The notes: a model not told the origin generated them from the letters alone. 35,810 nucleotides of DNA from Gulosibacter sp. 10 (GCF_900163695.1 NZ_FUIC01000001.1:1-35810); one strand, 5' to 3'; counted from the first letter of the stretch, positions 1-8,345 are shown. A program made the numbers and translations.

Positions 1-16
1 TCTGCTCGAAGCCGGC

Positions 17-94
17 GGTTTCAGACCTCGACTACACCCTCGTTCGTGAAGAGCCGGTTTCAGACCTCGACTACACCCTCGTTCGTGAAGAGCC
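17..94. repeat. Two tandem 39-bp copies of a probable ISL3-type insertion-sequence end
   Basis: Positions 17-55 and 56-94 are identical 39-bp units in direct tandem. Read on the minus strand each begins GGCTCTTCACGAACGAGG. From memory, GGCTCTTC is how the terminal inverted repeats of ISL3-family elements such as the corynebacterial IS31831 begin. On that reading the element extends left beyond the window and its end has been duplicated. No transposase is visible here, so the family is inference. Confidence 0.5.
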
Positions 95-223
95 TCAAAT
101 CTCGCTGCGTGCTTGTTGTCCCTCGCGCGGACGCCATTCCAAGGTGGCGGGGGCTTCAATCGCCAGATTCAAGGGACTGGACGATGGCCAGGGCGGAAGA
201 TGTCGAATGCGCATCCCCGCGCC

Positions 224-1027
224 TCATTGGTTCTCTGGCGAGTCGAGGCTGACATGAATACGATTCTGGTTGAAAGCCTCCCAATCGACGTTGAGGATGA
301 ATGATTGATCGCTGGGTGTTCGCTCGATATCGGTGGAGGTTGAGAAGCCCCCTTCATCTATGAGAACTCCGATTGCGCTTCGCACGTCTTCGGGGTCGGT
401 CTCGAGTTGCGCGGCGAGTTGGTCAAGGCTTACAAGGACGTGATCGAGCCCTTGCCCCTCGGTTCGAAAAAGTCGAATGATTGCCTGTGATGCTTCCTGG
501 TGCAGACGTTCCCACCGAAGCTTGTCCTGGATTTCAACTTCTTTGCTGTCAAGCGGCAGCACTTCAGCGGGAAGTGGAGCGGACTCGTTGAGTGACAGAA
601 CGCCGGCATGGTCCATCGTGACGACCTCGCAGGCGATTAGCAGGTCTAGCAATGCGCTTACGGTGTGCTCAATCGGGACCCCTTTCGACACCAGGTACTG
701 TTCAAAGGTTGCTTGATCCGCTAATCGCTGAGCCGCTTCTTCGGCGTTTAGTTCATCGGCAGTACGGGGCTCATCGAGGTCGCCGTAGTCCGAGTCCAGC
801 GTGGCCAGCGATTCGTCCGTCCACAGATCGAGCGGCTCCCATACAGATGAGTCAAGGCCCTGCGGAGTATGGGGGTTGGCTTCCCGCAGCATCGCGTCAA
901 AGTCGGCTCGCACGATCGGAGCGGATTGGGCGATCTCACCAAGCACGATGACGAGGGTGCTCGGCAGGGTGCTGCTCCATCCCTTTCCGAAGAGAATGTC
1001 TGCCATGAGCTGCTGCGCTTCTTCCAT
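224..1027 (-). CDS. Hypothetical protein with C-terminal winged-helix-like region (DUF6042-like?)
   Basis: A 267-residue soluble acidic protein with no signal peptide or membrane segment. The start was set at the ATG at 1027 (MEEAQQLMAD) rather than 14 codons upstream, because the extra residues are basic and read through the intergenic region. Residues around 180-230 (LDQLAAQLETDPEDVRSAIG and following) look like a winged-helix fold. The middle part, including PLPAEVLPLDSKEVE and LRWERLHQEAS, reminds me of DUF6042 proteins, but this is from memory and weak. It is transcribed away from the gene at 1084 with only 56 bases between the starts, so the two probably share a control region. Function unknown. 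Confidence 0.65.
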   Translation of the reverse strand: MEEAQQLMADILFGKGWSSTLPSTLVIVLGEIAQSAPIVRADFDAMLREANPHTPQGLDSSVWEPLDLWTDESLATLDSDYGDLDEPRTADELNAEEAAQRLADQATFEQYLVSKGVPIEHTVSALLDLLIACEVVTMDHAGVLSLNESAPLPAEVLPLDSKEVEIQDKLRWERLHQEASQAIIRLFRTEGQGLDHVLVSLDQLAAQLETDPEDVRSAIGVLIDEGGFSTSTDIERTPSDQSFILNVDWEAFNQNRIHVSLDSPENQ

Positions 1028-1083
1028 GTACCGATTATCTCGTGAGCGCGACGGCCTCAGTGGCCTCATGGCAGAATACTCGC

Positions 1084-1935
1084 ATGCCTGCTGATTCCAT
1101 CACTGACTGGATCTCGAGCGTCTCCACAGCTCTCACAGCCCTCGTCGCGATCTTCGCCCTGTTCTATGCGGGGCGTCAGGTCAAGGAGGCACGGAAGTCG
1201 CGTGAGCTAACGAGGGAGCTCGAGGTTGAGCGGTCGCAGCCGTATGTGGTGGCGTTCACTGAGCCGTCAGAAGCCACGAACCTCGCAATTGACTTGGTTA
1301 TCAAGAACTTCGGTCTTACAGCGGCACGGAATGTGCGCATCTCCCTAGATCCCTGGCCGAGGCGATCCGGACGAGATGGGGACGGGGCAACGGTAGGGGT
1401 TCCCGGAGTTTTGTCGATCCTTGCGCCGGGCCAGGAGTGGCGGACATCGTGGGACTGGGGTCCGGAGCGCCAGGACTCATCCCTTCCTGACAAGCACGTC
1501 GGTGAAGTCACGTTTGAGGGGCTCAACGGTGCGCGCCTCAGTTCCCCGGTGATTCTCGATCTCGGGATATACAAGCCTCGCGAGTGGATCGAAGTACGCG
1601 GGATGCACGACGCTGCCCAGGCACTACGAGACATCCGCGGCATGATGAAGAAGTGGTCAGAGTCCCCAAACGGTCTAAGTGTATTCACGAGAGACGGCGA
1701 CGCTAAAGACGAAGAACTACGGCGAAAAGCGGAAGCGTGGAGGGCCGCGCACAAACGCAGGGAAATGGATAAACAGGTGGACGGCGCTGCAGATGCGTCG
1801 CCGGACGAAGGGACCCTTTCTGATTCCGCAACGGGGAAAACCTCTGGCGCGGATGCGATCACTAAACACCCAGTCGAAGACCACGGGACTGCTGAAGAAA
1901 ATGATGACGAGGGAACTTCCTCTGGACAGGAGTAG
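1084..1935 (+). CDS. Hypothetical N-terminally membrane-anchored protein
   Basis: A 283-residue protein. The start chosen is the ATG at 1084 (MPADSITDW), which places one hydrophobic segment at residues about 8-28 (VSTALTALVAIFALFYAG). A charged helix follows (GRQVKEARKSRELTRELEVE), as in many bacterial one-pass proteins with a cytoplasmic domain. Residues about 60-165 look like a beta-rich domain (IDLVIKNFGLTAARNVRISL, LAPGQEWRTSWDWG). The last 60 residues are hydrophilic, low-complexity and probably disordered. The codon use is less GC-biased than in the core genes of this window. I do not recognise the family. Similar one-pass proteins are common as orphan cargo on actinobacterial mobile elements. 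Confidence 0.65.
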   Translation: MPADSITDWISSVSTALTALVAIFALFYAGRQVKEARKSRELTRELEVERSQPYVVAFTEPSEATNLAIDLVIKNFGLTAARNVRISLDPWPRRSGRDGDGATVGVPGVLSILAPGQEWRTSWDWGPERQDSSLPDKHVGEVTFEGLNGARLSSPVILDLGIYKPREWIEVRGMHDAAQALRDIRGMMKKWSESPNGLSVFTRDGDAKDEELRRKAEAWRAAHKRREMDKQVDGAADASPDEGTLSDSATGKTSGADAITKHPVEDHGTAEENDDEGTSSGQE

Positions 1936-2179
1936 ACGAGTCACTCGGGGACGTCGCGAATCTCAGCACTTGAAATCTGACGTTAACGCAGATCTCCCGC
2001 TTCGGTGATGTTCGTCTCCAAACCGTGTGTTCTTGGTGTCCAAACGAATGAGTGGCGTCGGTGATCTTCGCAACTGTGTGCTGTCCGCTTTGCCTGATCA
2101 CCAAGCAGTCTCAGTAGCAGTTGAGGACTCCTGCCACATCCTGGGTCGGCCGGCGAGTTGACGGCCAAGCCAGCCCCGC
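1936..2179. other. Non-coding gap between convergent genes
   Basis: The 244 bases between the convergent genes ending at 1935 and 2180 contain no convincing ORF. An imperfect direct repeat (CGGTGATSTTCG) occurs near 2002 and 2059. No clear terminator hairpin was found. An attachment site for the neighbouring recombinase could lie here, but nothing in the sequence shows it. Confidence 0.3.
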
Positions 2180-3349
2180 CTACCCCGCTGCTTCGAGGTG
2201 CTCGGTGGTTGAGGCATCGACGATCTCGTCGCGCGGAACGTAGTGGATCTGGGTGATGCGCGAGTCGGTGTGCCCGAGGAGCGTGGCGGCGAGGTCGATG
2301 CCGGCGGCGTCGTTGATCGCAGTCGCGACCGCGCACCGGAATCGGTGCGGTGTGACCGCGTCGATACCCGCCTTGGCCGTGACATCACGCAGTCGCCGAC
2401 GGATGTTGTTGGTCGTGTGCGGGGTACCGCGCCGGGTGGAGAACAGCAGCGTGTCTTTCCCGCGGACGATGACGTTCCGCAGCCGAGCACGGATCGCGTC
2501 GACAGCGAACTTCGGGAGTGCGATGCGCCTGACCGACTGCGCGGTCTTGGGATGATCCTGCCGGTGCGTGGGCTCGCAGGCGCGGCTGACAATCGTACCG
2601 CAGATCCGTACCGTCGGGATGGCGGACTTCAAGTCGAGGTCGCACAAGCGGATCGCGAGCACTTCCCCGATGCGGGCCGAGGTGCCGAGCATGACCTCGA
2701 CAATCTGGCCGAGCTGTCCATCCGGGCGGGGTCCGGCCGTGACCTCGCGTTCCTCCCAAGTTCGGATCGCGGTCCGGATGTATCGCACCTCCGCAGGAGT
2801 AAATGTATTGACCTCGCGCGACGGCCGGCGAAGCCTGGAGACGTGGTCCATCGGGTTGCGCGGGATCAGCTCGTGCCGGACAGCGAGCCCGAGCGCGAGA
2901 CGCATGGCGACTCTGGCCTGGCGTGCCTTGTTATAGCTGTCCTTCGCGAGCTGCTTGATGAAGTAGTCGCAGCGGGCGACGCCGATCTCGCGGAGGGTGA
3001 GATTTTCAAAGAGGGGTAGGACGAGCTTGCGTATGTTCCGCTCGTACAACAGTCGGGTCGTGTGGGAGAGCCGATCCTCGATCTCCATGTCCTCGATCCA
3101 GTAGTCGACCAGCGCAGCAAAGCTGCTGTCCGGGGTCATACCGGTGAAGGTCGGCTGGAACAGAGGGCGCTCGGAGAGCTTGTGCTTGAGCAGGCGCTCG
3201 GCACCGGCCGAGGAGCTCGCGGTGCACTGGACGAGTCGCGTGCGGCCGTCCCAGTCCCGGTACCGCGTTGAGGCGGTGTAGCGGCCGCTATGGAGACGTT
3301 TGCACGAGATGCGGCCGTGCGTTCCGATCGGAGTGCGAGGCCTAGCCAA
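2180..3349 (-). CDS. Tyrosine recombinase / phage-type integrase
   Basis: A site-specific recombinase of 389 residues, the usual length for integrases of actinobacterial mobile elements. The N-terminal arm-binding part (residues 1-70) is followed by a SAM-like core-binding domain (about 75-170). The catalytic domain (about 185-380) has the full active-site set: Arg226 (TSARIGEV), Lys268 (HPKTAQSVRR), His335 and Arg338 (PHRFRC), His360 (LLGHTD) and nucleophile Tyr370 (TQIHYV). The start is a TTG at 3349 with GGAG seven bases upstream. It should therefore be active in integration or excision. It lies about 6 kb from the tRNA-Pro end of the island, unlike the usual integrase-next-to-tRNA layout. 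A second, truncated integrase occupies that position instead. Confidence 0.93.
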   Translation of the reverse strand: MARPRTPIGTHGRISCKRLHSGRYTASTRYRDWDGRTRLVQCTASSSAGAERLLKHKLSERPLFQPTFTGMTPDSSFAALVDYWIEDMEIEDRLSHTTRLLYERNIRKLVLPLFENLTLREIGVARCDYFIKQLAKDSYNKARQARVAMRLALGLAVRHELIPRNPMDHVSRLRRPSREVNTFTPAEVRYIRTAIRTWEEREVTAGPRPDGQLGQIVEVMLGTSARIGEVLAIRLCDLDLKSAIPTVRICGTIVSRACEPTHRQDHPKTAQSVRRIALPKFAVDAIRARLRNVIVRGKDTLLFSTRRGTPHTTNNIRRRLRDVTAKAGIDAVTPHRFRCAVATAINDAAGIDLAATLLGHTDSRITQIHYVPRDEIVDASTTEHLEAAG

Positions 3350-3728
3350 CAGCGCGCTCCGTCTCGAGGACGTAGCGCGAGGCTCGTTGGTTTTTCAATA
3401 TCTGGGTTCTCGATGTGGTCATTGCTCCAGCCTGGCAATCTTCTCGAGTCCACCTGCCGACGGCGCCACGGCCAGGCGCACTGGGCCGCGACACGCCGAG
3501 CGAGCGCGGGGAACGATTCTTGCCCGAAGTCGCGAGCAGGGTGCGCATCGGTGCGGACTGAGACTGCTTTCTGTGGCGCTCGGCGCTTAACCGAGCATCA
3601 CATGGCATCACATTGGAGCATCGCATCGGGGCATCACAAAGAGGCGTCACATGATCTAGCACCAGACTGCAAGTGGCTCTTTTCGCTGTGAAATGGTTGA
3701 CCGCGTGGGCTGTGGTTTGGTTGTAGGT
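3350..3728. other. Non-coding region with iteron-like repeats
   Basis: This 379-base region lies between the divergent recombinase and winged-helix genes. Its right half carries short direct repeats (separate entry). No ORF here has a credible start or coding character. It is the natural place for promoters of both flanking genes, and for an origin if the downstream gene is a replication initiator. Confidence 0.45.
3595..3652. repeat. Iteron-like cluster of GCATCACAT repeats
   Basis: The 9-mer GCATCACAT occurs exactly at 3595-3603 and 3605-3613. Near copies are GCATCACAA at 3631-3639 and GCGTCACAT at 3644-3652, and a doubled GCATC lies at 3618-3627. All are in the same orientation within 58 bases, ending about 75 bases before a gene with two winged-helix segments. 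Plasmid origins bound by winged-helix initiators often look like this, but the spacing is irregular and a repressor operator is equally possible. Confidence 0.5.
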
Positions 3729-4619
3729 ATGAGCGACAGAAATTCCGTGCCGATTGACAAGCCGAGCGGGGCTACGCCCGCCAGCACTCGTGAGCACATG
3801 ACGAAGCTCTCGGGGCGAGGCTACGCGCAGGTACGTCATGTCCTGGTGCAGCTCCCCGACCAGGACAAGCCCCGGGCCAGCACCTTGGCACGCATGGTGT
3901 CGGGCCGCCGTCATCGAGAGCTGCTGTTGTACCTGCTGTTATTGACCTGCTGGCCTTGGCTGGCGGACCGTAAGACACCGCTGCCGGCCGGGGCATGGAT
4001 CCGAGCACTCACTGCGGCTCAGGGTCCGACGTGGTCGGAGACGACGTTGTCGCGTTGTTGGAAGCGGCTGGAGGATCTCGATCTCATCGAGAAACGGGAA
4101 CGAGAGAACCGGCTCGTGCGCATCGTGCCTCGTCGCGAGGATGCGGGAGAGCCATACAGTGCTCCGCTCGGTCGAGATTCGCGCTGGCATACGTACTTCG
4201 TGCTGCCGGATGAGTTCTGGAACCAAGGAGTCTTCGCGGAGCTATCGCTACCCGCACTGGCTGTCTTCCTCGTCGTCGCCAGCGAGACCAACGGGAAGAA
4301 GGAGTGTTGGTTCACGTATGAGCTGATGGACGAATGGTACGGATTGAAGGCTCGCACCGTGCAGGCCGGGGTGAAGCAGTTGCAGGATCTCGGCCTGCTC
4401 ATGGTGCGAGAAGAGCCCTTTGAAGCGCCGCTGTCGGCGACGGGAATGTCTACACGGCGGTACTACTCCCTGACTGGGCCTTTCAGCTACAGCGCGAGGG
4501 AAAAGTTGCGAAAGATCGCACAACAGAAGACGAAGGATCGTGCGAAGAAGGCGGCCTCGAAGACGAAGGTTCGAATGGCGCCGATCAAGCCGAAGAAGTC
4601 AGTCAATAACAAGAAGTAG
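3729..4619 (+). CDS. Double winged-helix DNA-binding protein, possible replication initiator
   Basis: A 296-residue basic protein with no membrane segment. Two winged-helix-like segments are visible. One includes WSETTLSRCWKRLEDLDLIE (about residues 100-120). The other includes LKARTVQAGVKQLQDLGLLM (about residues 205-225). Both have the recognition-helix pattern followed by 'LxxLGLI/L'. The C-terminal 40 residues are Lys-rich. Paired winged helices plus upstream iteron-like repeats resemble plasmid replication initiators. A plain transcription regulator is the alternative, and no catalytic motif is seen. The start is uncertain: an ATG at 3693 adds 12 residues, another at 3798 removes 23, and none has a good ribosome-binding site. 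A small membrane protein follows after 12 bases. Confidence 0.7.
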   Translation: MSDRNSVPIDKPSGATPASTREHMTKLSGRGYAQVRHVLVQLPDQDKPRASTLARMVSGRRHRELLLYLLLLTCWPWLADRKTPLPAGAWIRALTAAQGPTWSETTLSRCWKRLEDLDLIEKRERENRLVRIVPRREDAGEPYSAPLGRDSRWHTYFVLPDEFWNQGVFAELSLPALAVFLVVASETNGKKECWFTYELMDEWYGLKARTVQAGVKQLQDLGLLMVREEPFEAPLSATGMSTRRYYSLTGPFSYSAREKLRKIAQQKTKDRAKKAASKTKVRMAPIKPKKSVNNKK

Positions 4620-4631
4620 GAGCCACCTGCG

Positions 4632-4841
4632 ATGAGCGAGGAGAGGAAGGTGATGCATATGCTGGGTCCGAAGCTCGGCCCTGATGGCTGGAAGACGATA
4701 CGCTCCGCCTTGGACAACTGGGGACGCACGATGCGCTTCGCTGTCCTCTGGCTCGCGCTATGCGCGCCCGTGGTCGCGGTTCTCTGGCTGTTCGCTGATC
4801 GGGTCGCTGCACTCTCGAACGCGATTCACCTTTTGCCGTGA
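4632..4841 (+). CDS. Small one-pass membrane protein
   Basis: A 69-residue protein starting at an ATG preceded by AGGAG at a nine-base spacing, 12 bases after the winged-helix gene, so probably co-transcribed. Residues about 35-56 (FAVLWLALCAPVVAVLWLFA) form one hydrophobic segment after an amphipathic, positively charged N-terminus, suggesting N-in topology. Its stop lies 8 bases from the end of the convergent protease gene. No family is recognised. Small membrane proteins next to replication or transfer genes are frequent on actinobacterial mobile elements, but a role cannot be assigned. Confidence 0.6.
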   Translation: MSEERKVMHMLGPKLGPDGWKTIRSALDNWGRTMRFAVLWLALCAPVVAVLWLFADRVAALSNAIHLLP

Positions 4842-4849
4842 GCGCAAAG

Positions 4850-7378
4850 TCAGGTCGCGGAGACCTCGGTCGCGATCGGGACTTGGAGCTGTGTGGCGAT
4901 CGGGGTGTAGAGGTCGACACCCTGCTCTCGCGTCTGAAGTGATAGGAGCAGCGCATAGCGGACAGGAAGCTCTTTCCGGTCGGCACGTCGGTTGTTCTTC
5001 CACCAGCCGCCGACCGGGTACACGGCGACGCTGCTACAACGTGCCAGTTCTGCGCCGGTTCCATGCCACTCGTCTTGGTGGAGGGAGCCGAGGTTGCGGG
5101 ACTGTTCTCCGATAAACCAGCGTTGTGAGGCGTTCTTACCGGGCGGGGAACCTTCTTCAGCGTTCTGTGCTTCGCGGTTGATGCGGGCGACAAACTCTGC
5201 ACGGTTCTCGAGCGGGCCCTGGAGATCGAAGCGCAAACCGTGTGAGGCGTATGCGTAGCGGTTGCGCCAACCGCGCCGCGAGGCCGAGGGCTCGATGAAG
5301 TAGGACAGCGTGAGTCGTAGCCGAACCTCAGTGCCGCCGAGTTCCTCCAGTACCTCCGCGGGCCAGGGCAGGGAGTGCAGTCGGAAGTGGCGCATTGCGA
5401 GATCCGACCCTTGGAAAGGAACGAACTGATCTTGAGCGATGAGCGTGACCGCTTGACGGGACGAGTTGAGAACCGTCTCCTCCATCGGAACGCCCCACCC
5501 GAACTGTCTCAGCAGTTGGTGGCGATCGGTCTTCTTTTCGACGCCGTCGACCTCTTGCCGCATCGGCTCCGTCCACTCGGCCGAATGCGTGAGCAGTCCC
5601 CGGATCGTCTCAGGCCAGTAGTCCGGATAGCGATCCATCGCCAGGGCGGCAAGGCGGGCAGCCTGGGCCGTTGCGGCGCTGGTGGCATTGGCGGAAGTGA
5701 GCGCGACATCGCTGGTGTTGCCGGTCGACCGTAGGGAGAGCAGGGAGTGGCGCTCGTTGAGCCCTCCCGCTCCATCGGTCAGGACGTTGCCGCCCTCCAT
5801 ACAGATATCTGGCTTGACGGGCCACCGTCGTTGGTCGAACATCACCGAAGTACGGCTATGCGGGGAGAGTTCCCCGGTATTCGCCATCGCCGACCACCCG
5901 GCATACTGCGGATGCTGCGGCAGCACGGCACGCTCAGTGTAGGCGCCCACCGTCAGCGCGTTCCACGCCTGCGCCGGATCTTCGATCGGCGAGGTGATCG
6001 AGTTGGTTCGGTAGTCTTCCATATATGGTGAGACGTTCCCGGCCGCCACCACGATCAGGCGTGAATTGTCCGGATCCGGTGACCCGATGAGCTGGAACTG
6101 ATCACCGTCGCGGGTGTTCTCGGTGCCGACAGCGAGAGCGTCGACGGCAGCGGACCACAAGGTGGGTTCCCCGGTGTTCTCGGGCGGGTAACTGAGTGTC
6201 AGGCAATAGACGCGACGCCGCGGGTTGGTGATCTCCGCGAGGGCAGCGGCCTGAACGGTGGCACTTCCGTAGTCGATCGGATCGATTGTCGATTCACCGC
6301 GCGCCGGGGTCATACGGACGGACTCGAGGCGATGCCGCAGGCTGATTTCATTCGTGCCGAGGAGGTGGGGCTCGAGATCCCCATACAGGGCGAGTCCGGC
6401 CATTGAGGTGCCGTGTCCCTGGTGATGAGCGTCGTTGCCCGAGGTTCCGATCACGGTGTGATGGTCCTCGGTCGCGAGAGAATCACGGAGGAGCACGTGG
6501 GTTCTAAAGACGCCGGTGTCGAAGTGGCACACCGCCGGCGCGTCCGAGGGGGCCGGGATAACACGATCAACGAGGTCTGCGACGTAATCGGTTTGTTCGT
6601 CGACGTCGAGGTCTTCGACAGTCTCGATGAACTCCGGCCGTCGAATCTCTGTGAGCGGAACCGCAGTGAAGGGCAGGATCTCCAGTTGAGCCCAGCTCGC
6701 TTCGACCCATACGATCACGCGGTCCCGAAGCCGCAGCGACCGGTCGAGGATCCGCAAGCCGTTGGCTGTGATGAACTCGCGCAGGGCATCGAGGTGCTCG
6801 CTGCCCGCGTCAAGCCAGAGCTCCCACCAGTGTCGACCGTGGTAACGGGGCTCGCCATCGGAAGTCCACAGATCAGACAGAACAGCATGGCGGATACGAG
6901 CGATGTTGGCGACGAGGTCCTGGTTCTTGGGGTTTCCCCCACGGCTGCTTTTCTCGAGGTAGTCCTCGAACAGTTGCAAGAATTTCTGCCGGAACTCATC
7001 CGCGACCCACACAGTGGCACGTTCGGGCTGCTCGTCGCTGGCCTCACGGACCGACAGGAGAAGCCATTTGGGACGGTTGATCTTGTGCTGGGTATACGAG
7101 TCCAGCGATTCGAGCTTAAGCGGGTGCGCGGCGCTCTCGCCTTCCAGGACGATGACGGTGCCGGTTGCGCGGAGCTGATCATCGTCGGGGAGACAGCTAT
7201 CGCGTTCCTCATCGGACTCGCTAAAGGCGTCCTGCACGGCCGACTGCAGCGCTTGCCCGTGACCGTGACGCTCGACAGTGCGCCGTTTGAAACCTCCGCC
7301 TCCCCGGCGGTGGAAGTCGGCCGTCTCGGCGTACCCGTGGATGTAGAGGTGGTCGAGATCGCGGCCGGGCTCAGCCAA
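4850..7378 (-). CDS. ietS: Subtilisin-like (S8) serine protease, IetS type
   Basis: A predicted cytoplasmic serine protease of 842 residues with no signal peptide. An N-terminal domain of about 270 residues precedes the S8 domain (about 275-600). The catalytic triad is visible: Asp287 (CHFDTGV), His322 (QGHGTSMAG) and Ser567 (NATSAATAQAA), with the oxyanion Asn448 (VVAAGNVS). A beta-rich C-terminal region of about 240 residues follows. Pairing with an upstream AAA ATPase is diagnostic of IetAS. There IetS acts as toxin and IetA as antitoxin in the Ti-plasmid example (established knowledge, from memory). The start is a TTG at 7378, 8 bases inside the ietA end, with no clear Shine-Dalgarno sequence of its own. 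Translation is therefore probably coupled to ietA and limited. The natural substrate is unknown. Confidence 0.88.
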   Translation of the reverse strand: MAEPGRDLDHLYIHGYAETADFHRRGGGGFKRRTVERHGHGQALQSAVQDAFSESDEERDSCLPDDDQLRATGTVIVLEGESAAHPLKLESLDSYTQHKINRPKWLLLSVREASDEQPERATVWVADEFRQKFLQLFEDYLEKSSRGGNPKNQDLVANIARIRHAVLSDLWTSDGEPRYHGRHWWELWLDAGSEHLDALREFITANGLRILDRSLRLRDRVIVWVEASWAQLEILPFTAVPLTEIRRPEFIETVEDLDVDEQTDYVADLVDRVIPAPSDAPAVCHFDTGVFRTHVLLRDSLATEDHHTVIGTSGNDAHHQGHGTSMAGLALYGDLEPHLLGTNEISLRHRLESVRMTPARGESTIDPIDYGSATVQAAALAEITNPRRRVYCLTLSYPPENTGEPTLWSAAVDALAVGTENTRDGDQFQLIGSPDPDNSRLIVVAAGNVSPYMEDYRTNSITSPIEDPAQAWNALTVGAYTERAVLPQHPQYAGWSAMANTGELSPHSRTSVMFDQRRWPVKPDICMEGGNVLTDGAGGLNERHSLLSLRSTGNTSDVALTSANATSAATAQAARLAALAMDRYPDYWPETIRGLLTHSAEWTEPMRQEVDGVEKKTDRHQLLRQFGWGVPMEETVLNSSRQAVTLIAQDQFVPFQGSDLAMRHFRLHSLPWPAEVLEELGGTEVRLRLTLSYFIEPSASRRGWRNRYAYASHGLRFDLQGPLENRAEFVARINREAQNAEEGSPPGKNASQRWFIGEQSRNLGSLHQDEWHGTGAELARCSSVAVYPVGGWWKNNRRADRKELPVRYALLLSLQTREQGVDLYTPIATQLQVPIATEVSAT

Positions 7379-8339
7379 GGCTGGCCGTTCGGCGGGCGGT
7401 CAGAGCGGCGATCAGGTCATCGCGGTCGACATGCGTCTCAGCACGCATCAACACGGCCTTTGCCGCTGATTCTGCGGCCTTTACGAGTTCGGCATGACTG
7501 AGCTCGTTCGTGAACTCACCCAGCTTGGCCATGCTCGTGCCAGCCGCGAGAGATCCTAGCCGCGCCCGGATGACGGCGACAGCTTGCCTGGCATCCGGGA
7601 GGCTGTATGTCAGGACAGCGTCGAACCTGCGGAAGAGAGCCTTGTCAAGGATCGCCCGGTGGTTTGTCGCGGCAAGCACGAGCGATTCAGGGCTGGCCTC
7701 CTCCAGGAACACGAGGAAGGAATTCAGAATCCGGCGAGCCTCGCCAACATCGTTGCCGGCACGATCGGCGCCGAGCGCATCGAACTCGTCGAAAAGGTAG
7801 ACCGCACGGTGCCGTGCGACAGCGTCGAAGACCAGGCGAAGTTTGCTGGCCGTCTCACCCATGAACTTACTCAAGAGGCTGTCCAGTCTGATGGTGAACA
7901 TCGGAATGGACAGTTCCGTGGCGAGCACGGCAGCAGTCATGGTCTTTCCCGTGCCGGGAGGCCCTTCAAGCAAGAGCCGGTGCGCCGGAGCGAAACCATG
8001 ATCAAGAAGCGTCTTCCGCTGTCGCTGCTCGGCAAGGACCTGCTTGATCTGAGCAACGAGTTCTGCGGGAGCGACGAGTTCACGGAGCCGAACATCCGGG
8101 CGAGTCTCCTCGACGAGCTCTGCGAACTCGCCACGAGGCTGCGCCATCGGCGTGACGGTTCCCAGTGGTGCACGTTGACGAGAGGAGTCGACAGCCTTCT
8201 TGATATCGCCGGCGAGCACATGGTGCCCACGTTTGGCCTCACGTGCGGCAACCTGTAACGCGACAGAGTAGAAAGCTGCATCGTCGCCAGCTGCGTGGCT
8301 ACGCACCATCGCAGTGATGTGCTCTGCTGTGCCGGCCAT
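7371..8339 (-). CDS. ietA: AAA+ ATPase partner of S8 protease, IetA type
   Basis: A 322-residue AAA+ ATPase. A helical N-terminal domain (residues 1-85) precedes the ATPase core, with Walker A GPPGTGKT at 126-133, Walker B VYLFDEFDA ending in Asp184-Glu185, sensor-1 Asn226 (LAATNH) and Arg237/Arg238 (FRRFD) as arginine finger. The core resembles the FtsH/katanin/spastin group. The start was set at the ATG at 8339 because GAGGGGG lies six bases upstream. The 28 in-frame codons before it read through IS-derived sequence. It is the first gene of a two-gene operon with ietS. By analogy with the Agrobacterium pair it is the antitoxin or regulator that restrains the protease. The upstream region is truncated by an IS3 remnant, so its native promoter may be lost or replaced. 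Confidence 0.88.
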   Translation of the reverse strand: MAGTAEHITAMVRSHAAGDDAAFYSVALQVAAREAKRGHHVLAGDIKKAVDSSRQRAPLGTVTPMAQPRGEFAELVEETRPDVRLRELVAPAELVAQIKQVLAEQRQRKTLLDHGFAPAHRLLLEGPPGTGKTMTAAVLATELSIPMFTIRLDSLLSKFMGETASKLRLVFDAVARHRAVYLFDEFDALGADRAGNDVGEARRILNSFLVFLEEASPESLVLAATNHRAILDKALFRRFDAVLTYSLPDARQAVAVIRARLGSLAAGTSMAKLGEFTNELSHAELVKAAESAAKAVLMRAETHVDRDDLIAALTARRTASLG

Positions 8340-8345
8340 GATGCA

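Noticed and set aside
17-94. Short CRISPR array
   Set aside because: The two 39-bp units are directly adjacent with no spacer, and no cas gene is present.
46-304. Small ORFs at the window start
   Set aside because: They lie over the IS-like repeats and intergenic DNA, with no ribosome-binding site or recognisable protein.
2243-3019. Plus-strand ORF (258 aa) opposite the recombinase
   Set aside because: The minus frame holds all recombinase catalytic residues, and this one is its shadow.
6413-7501. Plus-strand ORF (362 aa) antisense to ietS
   Set aside because: The opposite strand carries the complete protease motifs. This frame has no recognisable domain or start context.
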